A DNA stretch of 5,319 bases, taken from assembly GCA_001818355.1 (NCBI GenBank), contig MHKJ01000048.1:3334-8652 (forward strand), read 5' to 3'. The translations under genes were made by a program, and so were the position numbers. The stretch is from Candidatus Kerfeldbacteria bacterium RIFOXYC2_FULL_38_9. GTDB lineage: Bacteria > Patescibacteriota > Patescibacteriia > UBA9570 > XYC2-FULL-38-9. Below the pieces are notes generated by a model that saw only the letters and a program-made list of their open reading frames with translations, did not search any database and was not told where the DNA came from. Positions 1 to 5,069 of this stretch are shown piece after piece; position 1 is the first letter of the stretch, and every line of letters begins with the position of its first letter.

Positions 1-54
1 ATGGTGCATGGGTGTTATTCCAGGCCCGACTTCCAGAATTCTATGTCTTTTCAT
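1..54 (-). CDS. N-terminal fragment of a probable SAM-dependent methyltransferase (partial)
   Basis: The minus strand opens with ATG at 54 and runs off the left edge, giving 18 residues: MKRHRILEVGPGITPMHH. The ILEVGPG stretch matches motif I (E/D-x-G-x-G) of class I SAM-dependent methyltransferases, where it forms the glycine-rich loop binding the cofactor. In short methyltransferases this motif often sits within the first 15 residues, as here. The start is 58 nt inside the R box at 112-118, a normal place for the gene of the next cassette. There is no Shine-Dalgarno sequence upstream (CTTTAAATCACTATT precedes the ATG). Substrate cannot be guessed from so little. A Rossmann-type NAD-binding protein is the main alternative, but the EVGPG form favours a methyltransferase. 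Confidence 0.55.
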   Translation of the reverse strand, partial: MKRHRILEVGPGITPMHH

Positions 55-111
55 AATAGTGATTTAAAGAATAAAATTGTCCAAAATTCCTTTTTAAAAA
101 TTGTTTATTTC

Positions 112-288
112 ACTTAACGTCCGCGCGTGATGCGCAGTTGCCGAGCCGAATTATGATACAATTGCGCAAGCAAATCATAATTCGAGCGAGGCAATTGGGT
201 ATTTGAATCTGAATAAGCTCATCTTAAAACAAACGCTTAAAAGAAGCAAAAACTATAAATATTGAGAAACGCATACGCGCTGTTAGGC
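112..288 (-). other. attC-like recombination site A
   Basis: The outer boxes are ACTTAAC (112-118) and GTTAGGC (282-288). The L-type stem is GCGCGTGATGCG (123-134) against CGCATACGCGC (270-280); it pairs fully except for one unpaired G in the left arm. Inside, GAATTATGAT (148-157) pairs perfectly with ATCATAATTC (174-183), with TTGCC (138-142) and GGCAA (190-194) just outside. At 177 nt it is the longest of the four sites, mainly because of an unpaired AT-rich tail at about 200-268. It lies 33 nt beyond the stop codon of the MCYS membrane protein. Confidence 0.78.
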
Positions 289-339
289 GATGTAATTTTC
301 AAGGATATCCCTTGTTGTATTTATGGAAAAACAAATTTT
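282..339. repeat. Terminal inverted repeat of the membrane-protein cassette, left arm
   Basis: Positions 282-305 are the reverse complement of 1181-1204 at 22 of 24 positions, the only differences being TG against AA just inside the R box. After a non-matching 19-nt stretch, GGAAAAACAAATTTT (325-339) is again an exact inverted match to 1145-1159. The second block overlaps the last codons and the stop codon of the gene. Confidence 0.8.
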
Positions 340-1136
340 AAGGTCAAACATTTAAAAAACGGCAATGTTGATATTAATAAAGCAAGAATGGTAATTGAAA
401 TAATAAAATATAGCAAAGTTTCTTTTAATGTTTGATCTGTCTTTTCTTCCGGCGCCTCCAATATTTTAGGTACTGCAGACAAAAAAAGTGGTAATGCGAA
501 TACTTGTATGACATAAAACGTGCACCAAACAGAGGGGCTGGCAGTGCAAACATTTAGCGAAAATCTAGAATAGCCCCATAATGTATAAGCGGCGCTTAAA
601 ATAAACGAAATATCCATAGTGGCAAGTATATAGGTTATTATTGCCTTTTTTGAAATATCGTCTTTAAGCAACCTGCGTCCTTTTAACGCACACACATGAA
701 AATATATAAACAACAGCATCCAAGCCGAAGCCCATATGAAAGCTGAATTATGATTAAGAAAAAAACCAAATTGTTCAAATGACATTGTCACAGAAAACGC
801 ATGGATTGCTACAGCGCCGATAACCCACAACGCAATTTTACTTCTCAGGTTTCTATTTAGAATCACTTCAAGCGATCGTAAGAAAAAATACATTGATGAT
901 ATTGAAAATATCAAGCCAGTTTTGTAAACAATTTGGTTTTTTGTTACAATCGATAGAAACTCAAATATTTGGTGCCCGCCGATTAGGGCGAAGGCTATTA
1001 TTACATTTTTCAAAAAAGGCAATAACCACTTTTTTTGTATCGCCTGATACTTGATTGAAAACCAAATATAATAAAATATGCTGAATGATAAAATGGTGGC
1101 GCCGGTGGTTAATTGTACTTCTTTGCTATAGCACAT
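321..1136 (-). CDS. Multi-pass membrane protein of unknown function (MCYS N-terminus)
   Basis: This 271-residue protein has about eight hydrophobic segments, near residues 12-30, 44-63, 70-88, 101-119, 131-151, 165-185, 204-223 and 241-260, separated by short basic or acidic loops. It is therefore an integral membrane protein with little soluble domain. It begins MCYSKEV and has HQIFEF at residues 55-60. A MC[WFY]S start together with a HQxxE motif in the second membrane helix recalls uncharacterised membrane families of the DUF6629/DUF5765 kind; that link is from memory and tentative. The conserved-looking MCYS end supports the ATG at 1136, although no Shine-Dalgarno precedes it (GATTCAAT before ATG). 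The gene fills most of its cassette, 64 nt from the upstream cassette edge. No catalytic motif is evident. Confidence 0.8.
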   Translation of the reverse strand: MCYSKEVQLTTGATILSFSIFYYIWFSIKYQAIQKKWLLPFLKNVIIAFALIGGHQIFEFLSIVTKNQIVYKTGLIFSISSMYFFLRSLEVILNRNLRSKIALWVIGAVAIHAFSVTMSFEQFGFFLNHNSAFIWASAWMLLFIYFHVCALKGRRLLKDDISKKAIITYILATMDISFILSAAYTLWGYSRFSLNVCTASPSVWCTFYVIQVFALPLFLSAVPKILEAPEEKTDQTLKETLLYFIISITILALLISTLPFFKCLTLKFVFP

Positions 1137-1144
1137 ATTGAATC

Positions 1145-1204
1145 AAAATTTGTTTTTCCGTATTAAATAATAAATAAAGGTCCTTGAAAATTATTTCGCC
1201 TAAC
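1145..1204. repeat. Terminal inverted repeat of the membrane-protein cassette, right arm
   Basis: This arm consists of AAAATTTGTTTTTCC (1145-1159) and 1181-1204, the latter ending in the R box GCCTAAC. Both blocks are inverted copies of sequence at the other end of the cassette (325-339 and 282-305). The gap is 21 nt here and 19 nt at the left, so register is nearly kept. Confidence 0.8.
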
Positions 1205-1264
1205 GTTCGCGCATAGGCGCTGTGATTTCACGAAGTGAATCATTGCGCTTGTGCGCTGTTGTAC
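1198..1264 (-). other. attC-like recombination site B
   Basis: The outer boxes are GCCTAAC (1198-1204) and GTTGTAC (1258-1264). The L-type stem is GCGCATAGGCGC (1209-1220) with GCGCTTGTGCGC (1245-1256): GCGC pairs at both ends around a mismatched centre. The inner hairpin is TGATTTCAC (1223-1231) with GTGAATCA (1235-1242), with one extra T in the left arm and a GAA loop. At 67 nt this is a typical compact attC. The outer boxes belong to different cassettes and do not pair with each other. Confidence 0.85.
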
Positions 1265-1319
1265 GATGTAAATTTTTACTCATTTACAGGTTTGATTTAA
1301 TTACAGGGAAATTTGATTT
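1258..1319. repeat. Terminal inverted repeat of the 346-residue-protein cassette, left arm
   Basis: Positions 1258-1277 (starting GTTGTACGA and ending TAAATTTTT) match the reverse complement of 2533-2552 except at the TG/AA dinucleotide. About 30 nt further in, GGAAATTTGATTT (1307-1319) is an exact inverted copy of 2488-2500. The stretch between is AT-rich and not clearly alignable. Confidence 0.7.
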
Positions 1320-1325
1320 CTCCAT

Positions 1326-1370
1326 TTTGGCTCGCAAAAGAGGGGTCGGGGGTGAATTTTGCGAGCCAAA
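1326..1370 (-). other. Post-stop stem-loop with G-rich conserved loop (copy 1)
   Basis: TTTGGCTCGCAAAA (1326-1339) pairs perfectly over 14 bp with TTTTGCGAGCCAAA (1357-1370). The 17-nt loop is gaggggtcgggggtgaa on the plus strand. On the minus strand it begins 5 nt after the stop codon of the gene. No T-run follows on that strand, so it is not a canonical Rho-independent terminator; it could be an RNA 3'-end stabiliser, a protein-binding site or a DNA element. About 60 nt around it (from 1311) recur almost unchanged after the TrmB-like gene (4227-4290). Confidence 0.85.
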
Positions 1371-1375
1371 CTGCT

Positions 1376-2416
1376 TTATGCTAATTCTGGATAGAATTGT
1401 AAAATATTATCTACCAGTTGCTTGGCGTTTGCTTTCCGTGCTTTTTCTAATACATGCTGTGGATCAATACCCATTCTTTCAGTAATGAGTGTAATTCCTT
1501 CATGTGCAAGAATGTTTTTCTGTTCTTCATCACGTACAATAATGTCGTACGATTGTTTCATATTATACAGATCTCTCGCCCATATAAACTCAAGAGACTC
1601 TCTATCGAGTTTCTCAATCAAATGAGAAAACCGATGATCAATTAATAATCCTGTATTCACACCACGTTCACTCACCTGAACGCCAAGCATGGCATATGAT
1701 CGTGAATGGTCACCGCCCATGAGCATCGTTCGTATTGTCCACTGAAGAGCAGCCACTTGATCCTCTGGAGAAAATCTTGCAAATTCCTTCTTTAAGTCAG
1801 GAAGATCCCAGTCGTGTATCAGCCGATTCATGAATATAAGATACTCAAACCACTTTTTTGCTGCAGGATTATCAAGACCTGGAATATCATTCTCGGTCTT
1901 TGCACGTTGCTTTCGTTCCTTATGTGTACTAAAGTCAATCAAATGATAAGTAATCTCTTGCCCAAAATAGAGATGAGTAAGTAATGATTTTTTTAGATCA
2001 GCGGCACTCAACTTGTCTAATTCATACTGAGTTCTATGACCAGATTCAAGATTTTTAAAAACAGACGGCAATAACTCCTCACATTCTCGATTATATTTCT
2101 TTGCATCCTCAAACAGTAATTGCTTGCTTCCGTATTCATACGTTGGATCAACATCTAAAATACGATCAGGATAACTCTGATATACTTCAAACTTTCGCTC
2201 AGATGAATCCATTATCTGTTGTCGTCCATCAAAATTTTTAGTGATGATCTTATATTTAGGATCAAGTCCCGTCAGAAATATTCCCCCATTCGGACCTAAG
2301 CGAAATGGTAACTCTTCAACGACTTTTTCTTCTTCTAACTGTAGTGCACTTTTTGTAGCTGTTTCAACAAGCTGTATAGCATCTGAGTGGGCAGGCTTGA
2401 AATCACGTCTTTCCAT
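1376..2416 (-). CDS. Hypothetical soluble protein, 346 residues
   Basis: I do not recognise this family. The protein is rich in charged residues, has no signal peptide or membrane segment and looks cytoplasmic. The N-terminal part (about residues 35-95) has beta-like stretches, such as GPNGGIFLTG at 41-50. From about residue 100 it appears largely helical, with repeated Tyr, Trp, Leu and His positions (THLYFGQEITYHLIDF at 147-162; KKWFEYLIFMNRLIHDWDLP at 187-206). A striking segment is GGDHSRSYAMLGVQ (234-247), followed by a region with several His and Arg. The C-terminus resembles a helical bundle. ATG at 2416 is the first possible start, because an in-frame TAG lies four codons upstream; no Shine-Dalgarno is close. 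It is the only gene between sites B and C. It could be an enzyme or a phage- or defence-related protein; the sequence does not decide. Confidence 0.85.
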   Translation of the reverse strand: MERRDFKPAHSDAIQLVETATKSALQLEEEKVVEELPFRLGPNGGIFLTGLDPKYKIITKNFDGRQQIMDSSERKFEVYQSYPDRILDVDPTYEYGSKQLLFEDAKKYNRECEELLPSVFKNLESGHRTQYELDKLSAADLKKSLLTHLYFGQEITYHLIDFSTHKERKQRAKTENDIPGLDNPAAKKWFEYLIFMNRLIHDWDLPDLKKEFARFSPEDQVAALQWTIRTMLMGGDHSRSYAMLGVQVSERGVNTGLLIDHRFSHLIEKLDRESLEFIWARDLYNMKQSYDIIVRDEEQKNILAHEGITLITERMGIDPQHVLEKARKANAKQLVDNILQFYPELA

Positions 2417-2545
2417 AGTATTGAGCTAATAATTTTTCGGAGCGTAGCGGAGAAAACTCCTTTTTTCCTCCCCCCTTTCAAATAAATAAATCAAATTTCC
2501 TACTCCTATAAAGGTTAAATTCACACTACACGAAAAATTTATTTC
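2417..2545 (-). other. Leader of the 346-residue-protein cassette
   Basis: No gene is evident. On the minus strand the leader contains a purine block (AAAGGGGGGAGG, 2468-2479) and then a GGAG-TTTT-CTCC mini-hairpin (2453-2464 on the plus strand GGAGAAAACTCC, at 2450-2461). Both are too far from the ATG at 2416 to act as a normal ribosome binding site. The distal part (2488-2545) belongs to the terminal inverted repeat. I could not find a convincing -35/-10 pair. Confidence 0.4.
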
Positions 2546-2552
2546 GTACAAC
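2488..2552. repeat. Terminal inverted repeat of the 346-residue-protein cassette, right arm
   Basis: AAATCAAATTTCC (2488-2500) and positions 2533-2552, ending in the R box GTACAAC, are inverted copies of 1307-1319 and 1258-1277. The 32 nt between the blocks here correspond to 29 nt on the other side. Confidence 0.7.
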
Positions 2553-2633
2553 GTATCGGCATTATCTGAAATTGCGTAGCAATTTGGGTGAAGGCTTTTG
2601 TAAAAAGCCGTAACCAGATATGCCGTGTTAGCT
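2546..2633 (-). other. attC-like recombination site C
   Basis: The outer boxes are GTACAAC (2546-2552) and GTTAGCT (2627-2633). The L-type stem is GGCATTATCTG (2558-2568) with CAGATATGCC (2615-2624), leaving one unpaired T in the left arm. The interior is bifurcated: AAATTGC-gta-GCAATTT (2569-2585) and GGCTTTT-gta-AAAAGCC (2593-2609), two perfect 7-bp hairpins with identical loops. The stem sequence differs from the GCGC type of A, B and D, so this site is of a second sequence class. Confidence 0.8.
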
Positions 2634-2697
2634 GATGTATTCCTTTTCTTTTCCGACGGTAGTCGATTGTTTTAAAAAATTTTCAAATTTCTTTTTC
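2627..2697. repeat. Long terminal inverted repeat of the MFS cassette, left arm
   Basis: About 71 nt starting at the R box GTTAGCT match the reverse complement of 4024-4095. Conserved blocks are GTTAGCTGA, TATTCCTTTTCTTTT and a distal block running from TTGTTTTAAAAA to TTTCAAATTTCTTTTTC with a single-base indel. The TG/AA difference next to the R box recurs. Between blocks lies a small palindrome, CGAC-GGTA-GTCG (2654-2665), which differs in the other arm. Confidence 0.85.
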
Positions 2698-2752
2698 GTT
2701 TTGGGCGAAGGGCAGAGGGGAATTAAAGGGGTGAATGCCCGAAGCCCAAAAC
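2698..2752 (-). other. Post-stop stem-loop with G-rich conserved loop (copy 2, different stem)
   Basis: GTTTTGGGC (2698-2706) pairs with GCCCAAAAC (2744-2752). A symmetric GAA/GAA internal loop follows, then GGGCA (2710-2714) pairs with TGCCC (2736-2740). The loop (2715-2735) starts GAGGGG and ends GGGGTGAA, the same pattern as in the hairpins after the genes at 1376 and 4292, although the stem is unrelated. It starts 9 nt after the MFS stop codon and directly abuts the terminal inverted repeat. There is no T-run on the minus strand. Confidence 0.8.
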
Positions 2753-2761
2753 ACCTTTTGA

Positions 2762-3961
2762 TTAAACTTGCGCAGTCTTTTCCTTCCAGAACAACACTAA
2801 ACTTATTGCCCCAAAAAATAATACGAGTATTCCTGAAATAAATAAAGCCTGTTCTAAGCTGTAAATATCCACAATCCATCCTATGAGCGGTGTTATTATA
2901 GCAAAAAACATTTTTTCAATTAAACTTTTAACTGATAAAACTGTAGCTCTAATATCCGAATCAGTTAATTTATTTACATAATCAGATATAACCACCGAGG
3001 AAAATCCTTGAACAAATTGAATTAAAAGCGCAAAGACAAAACTAAATAAAAATATAAAGTTACTCATCAATAAAAAGCTCGTGCCAGTTAGCATGAATAA
3101 TAAGATGAGGGAATATTTTTGTCCCATTTTTTCTTCAAGTAAGTGAGAGTATTTTGCGCTTATAGCCACAATTACGTTGAATGAGGCAAAAACCACTCCG
3201 AAATAAACTATATTTAATCCCGATAATTTGAAGTATGGTTGGTAGAGAAAATAAGCAATGTTAATAAATCCGACTATGACGGCGGAATAAATCAATAGCC
3301 ATCTCAGTTTTGGATTTTTTAAGATTGCTGATTTTATTGCTTTTAATAAATCAAAAGGGTAGTTTTTTGTGAAAATTATTTTGTGTCTTTGCGGTTCTTT
3401 GAGAGAAAGTGAAAGAGGAATTAAAAAAAGCATGAATGGTATCATTGCGTAAAATGGATATCTGAAATTTATGCTACCAAGTAAGCCGCCGATGATGCTG
3501 GCAAAAGAGACGCCCAAAGAATAAATAAAAACTACATTGCCCCATGTTTTTTTGTATAGATTTTCTTTACCTAAGTCTTTCAATGTGTCATAGAGAAAAG
3601 CAGAATCTGCACCTGAAACAAAAACTCCTGCGATTGCCCAAAGAATGGCGGCAAATAATAAGTGATAGAAATTTGTGCCAACTGCGAAAGTTAACATTGC
3701 TATTGCCGAAAAAATTCCCGTAATCATCAAGGCCTTTTTTCTTCCAAAAATATCCGCAAAATAACCCGAGGGAACTTCTAAAAGCACAAACAATATTGAT
3801 GAGACAGATTGGATGATCATTATTTGCGTCAATGACAATCCATTTTTCTGATAAAACAAAACAACAATTGGTGTAAAAAACATTAAACTGTATAAAACCA
3901 TATACAAATACAATTTCCAAATGTTGCTTTCAAGTTTTGCTGCGTTGTTATTATTGTTCAT
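2762..3961 (-). CDS. Major facilitator superfamily (MFS) transporter
   Basis: This 399-residue protein has about twelve hydrophobic helices in two halves, with a central loop near residues 188-218, which is the normal size and layout for an MFS secondary transporter in the inner membrane. The signature motif A is present between TM2 and TM3 as GYFADIFGRKKAL (66-78), with the family's G-x3-D-x2-GRK pattern intact. VSGADSAFLYDTL (115-127) in the fourth helix region is common in drug-efflux-like MFS members. Substrate is unknown; antiporter-type export is plausible. The N-terminus carries five asparagines (MNNNNN) before a short amphipathic stretch. ATG at 3961 has no Shine-Dalgarno; a hairpin lies 18 nt upstream. 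The gene is alone in its cassette, between sites C and D. Confidence 0.92.
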   Translation of the reverse strand: MNNNNNAAKLESNIWKLYLYMVLYSLMFFTPIVVLFYQKNGLSLTQIMIIQSVSSILFVLLEVPSGYFADIFGRKKALMITGIFSAIAMLTFAVGTNFYHLLFAAILWAIAGVFVSGADSAFLYDTLKDLGKENLYKKTWGNVVFIYSLGVSFASIIGGLLGSINFRYPFYAMIPFMLFLIPLSLSLKEPQRHKIIFTKNYPFDLLKAIKSAILKNPKLRWLLIYSAVIVGFINIAYFLYQPYFKLSGLNIVYFGVVFASFNVIVAISAKYSHLLEEKMGQKYSLILLFMLTGTSFLLMSNFIFLFSFVFALLIQFVQGFSSVVISDYVNKLTDSDIRATVLSVKSLIEKMFFAIITPLIGWIVDIYSLEQALFISGILVLFFGAISLVLFWKEKTAQV

Positions 3962-3978
3962 GTATATATTTAATTTAT

Positions 3979-3998
3979 TCTGCCGAGAATACGGCAGA
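3979..3998 (-). promoter_or_regulatory. Small hairpin in the leader of the MFS gene
   Basis: TCTGCCG (3979-3985) and CGGCAGA (3992-3998) form a perfect 7-bp stem with a 6-nt loop, in otherwise AT-rich sequence 18 nt before the MFS start codon. As RNA it could modulate initiation; as DNA the arms could be an operator. No -10/-35 pair is clear enough to place it relative to transcription. Confidence 0.5.
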
Positions 3999-4023
3999 CA
4001 CCATATTTCCCCTTATAAATAAA

Positions 4024-4095
4024 GAAAAAGAAATTTGAAAATTTTTAAAACAATTGGGCGATAGCCCGAAAAAGAAAAGGAATATTTCAGCTAAC
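4024..4095. repeat. Long terminal inverted repeat of the MFS cassette, right arm
   Basis: This is the inverted partner of 2627-2697, ending in the R box AGCTAAC (4089-4095). The internal palindrome here is GGGC-GATA-GCCC (4056-4067); both strands of its stem differ from the left arm's CGAC/GTCG, yet self-pairing is kept. Confidence 0.85.
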
Positions 4096-4191
4096 GTTCG
4101 CGCGTAGGCGCACGTTGTGAATGAGTGTTGTGGTACAGTTAGAATAACACCACAACACGAAATGAACAATTGCGCTTACGCGCTGTTATAT
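4089..4191 (-). other. attC-like recombination site D
   Basis: The outer boxes are AGCTAAC (4089-4095) and GTTATAT (4185-4191). The L-type stem is GCGCGTAGGCGC (4100-4111) with GCGCTTACGCGC (4172-4183), 11 of 12 pairs. The inner hairpin is GTGTTGTGGT (4125-4134) with ACCACAACAC (4149-4158), a perfect 10 bp. GTTCGCGC after the left box is shared with site B, and GCGCTGTT before the right box is shared with A and B. Confidence 0.85.
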
Positions 4192-4241
4192 GATGTACAT
4201 TTTTTCCTATTAATGAGCTAAAACGGATTTGATTACTCCAT

Positions 4242-4288
4242 TTTGGCTCGCAAAAGAGGGGGCTATGGGGTGAATTTTGCGAGCCAAA
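4242..4288 (-). other. Post-stop stem-loop with G-rich conserved loop (copy 3)
   Basis: The 14-bp stem TTTGGCTCGCAAAA (4242-4255) / TTTTGCGAGCCAAA (4275-4288) is identical to copy 1. The loop is gagggggctatggggtgaa, two bases longer and different only in the middle. It starts 3 nt after the stop codon of the TrmB-like gene. The surrounding repeat runs from 4227 (ATTTGATTACTCC) to about 4290. Confidence 0.85.
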
Positions 4289-4291
4289 CTC

Positions 4292-5044
4292 TTAACGGTA
4301 TTTCTCACATGTCACCCACATAAATTGCCATACCATTTTCATTGTTTCTGCAATTGCACGACTTTGGATGCTGATAGCAAACTCTTCATATCGTGTATAA
4401 GAAATAAATGAAACAACATCGTCATACATAAGAACCTCCGCTGGAAAATTATATTGATTCGCATCAACTAAACGACTTTCACGAAAATTTTGATTATCTT
4501 TTTTTTGAAATGAATGTCCAGCGAAATTATCTGGAACCAACACTTGCCCAAATACATTTCGTTTTCTTCTCTCAATTTTATATTCCTCGTCCCAAAATTG
4601 CTCCAGTACATTGGTTTTTGATAACAAGCTCTCCACACCGACAAATGCATACAGTTTTTTCTCTTTCGAATCTATAGCACCGAGGTACACTTCTTTAATA
4701 CCAGCTACACCTTCGTGAAAAGTGATTGAAGGTTTAAAATCACCAGCTTGAGCCAATTTCTGTAAGCCGGGCATCAATTTTTCTAGCTTATGGATTTTAT
4801 CTTCCAAGAGGCGCTGTAATGTTTCTGGTTTTCTCGCAACAAATCGTACTTTTTTACCGCGAACGCTTTTATATACTAAACCCATTTCAATTAGGGTTTC
4901 AAGAATGTCGTATAACATTGAACGGTTAATACCAGATTTTTTTGCTATTTCAAGGACACTAGAAGACGTAAACTCAAGCATTGCTAAATATGTTGCACTT
5001 TGGTTATCATCTAATCCGAAAGGAGAGAGATCAATATTTTTCAT
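4292..5044 (-). CDS. TrmB-like winged-helix transcriptional regulator
   Basis: This 250-residue DNA-binding protein has a winged helix-turn-helix at about residues 8-72. It includes SSSVLEIAKKSGINRSML (27-44), where the second helix should read DNA, and a basic wing, VRGKKVRFVARKP (61-73). A coiled-coil linker (about 74-100, leucine-spaced) and a C-terminal domain of about 145 residues follow, as in TrmB/sugar-specific regulators, which bind DNA as dimers. The C-terminal domain (about 105-250, ending WQFMWVTCEKYR) resembles that of the many short TrmB-like proteins in Patescibacteria; its ligand is unknown. An in-frame ATG exists 24 nt upstream (5068), but the promoter -10 at 5070-5075 places transcription start near 5063, downstream of it. 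MKNIDLSPFGL at 5044 is therefore the likely start and also fits the domain edge. A palindrome at the start of the transcript suggests autoregulation. Confidence 0.85.
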   Translation of the reverse strand: MKNIDLSPFGLDDNQSATYLAMLEFTSSSVLEIAKKSGINRSMLYDILETLIEMGLVYKSVRGKKVRFVARKPETLQRLLEDKIHKLEKLMPGLQKLAQAGDFKPSITFHEGVAGIKEVYLGAIDSKEKKLYAFVGVESLLSKTNVLEQFWDEEYKIERRKRNVFGQVLVPDNFAGHSFQKKDNQNFRESRLVDANQYNFPAEVLMYDDVVSFISYTRYEEFAISIQSRAIAETMKMVWQFMWVTCEKYR

Positions 5045-5048
5045 AAAG

Positions 5049-5068
5049 TTGTTGTTAAATAACAACAA
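5049..5068. promoter_or_regulatory. Palindromic operator candidate at the TrmB-like gene start
   Basis: TTGTTGTTA (5049-5057) and TAACAACAA (5060-5068) are perfect 9-bp inverted repeats around AA. They cover the predicted transcription start and lie 4 nt before the start codon. This is where a dimeric repressor would bind its own promoter, and winged-helix regulators commonly do so. A translational hairpin is an alternative, but a 2-nt loop makes an RNA hairpin unfavourable. Confidence 0.55.
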
Positions 5069-5069
5069 A

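Noticed and set aside
112..288. tRNA or other structured RNA gene
   Set aside because: No cloverleaf, anticodon arm or CCA end; the stems fit an attC site with a long variable part.
1340..1356. G-quadruplex in the hairpin loop
   Set aside because: Only two G-runs are present in each loop; four are needed within one strand.
1326..1370. Rho-independent terminator
   Set aside because: The stem is strong, but neither strand carries a clear T-run after it, and the loop is long and conserved. Termination is possible but not shown.
1222..1485. Plus-strand 87-codon reading frame
   Set aside because: It runs through attC B, the post-stop hairpin and the 3' end of the opposite gene; composition is not protein-like.
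2628..2879. Minus-strand 83-codon frame overlapping the end of the MFS gene
   Set aside because: It is an out-of-frame shadow of the MFS gene that reads through the hairpin and inverted repeat.
3588..3920. Minus-strand 110-codon frame inside the MFS gene
   Set aside because: It is a shadow in another frame of a clear membrane transporter; the skewed Phe/Cys composition is typical of that.
2627..4095. Transposon bounded by long terminal inverted repeats
   Set aside because: No transposase, no target-site duplication, and the repeats start exactly at attC R boxes in every unit, so the cassette reading explains more.
3975..4169. Minus-strand 64-codon frame upstream of the MFS gene
   Set aside because: It is made of attC D and the terminal repeat; no start signal or family likeness.
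112..4191. CRISPR array
   Set aside because: The repeated elements are imperfect, differ in length from 67 to 177 nt and are separated by whole genes.
5045..5068. Eight-residue N-terminal extension (MLLFNNNF) of the TrmB-like protein
   Set aside because: The -10 box ends at 5070, so this ATG would lie upstream of the predicted transcription start, and the extension overlaps the palindrome.
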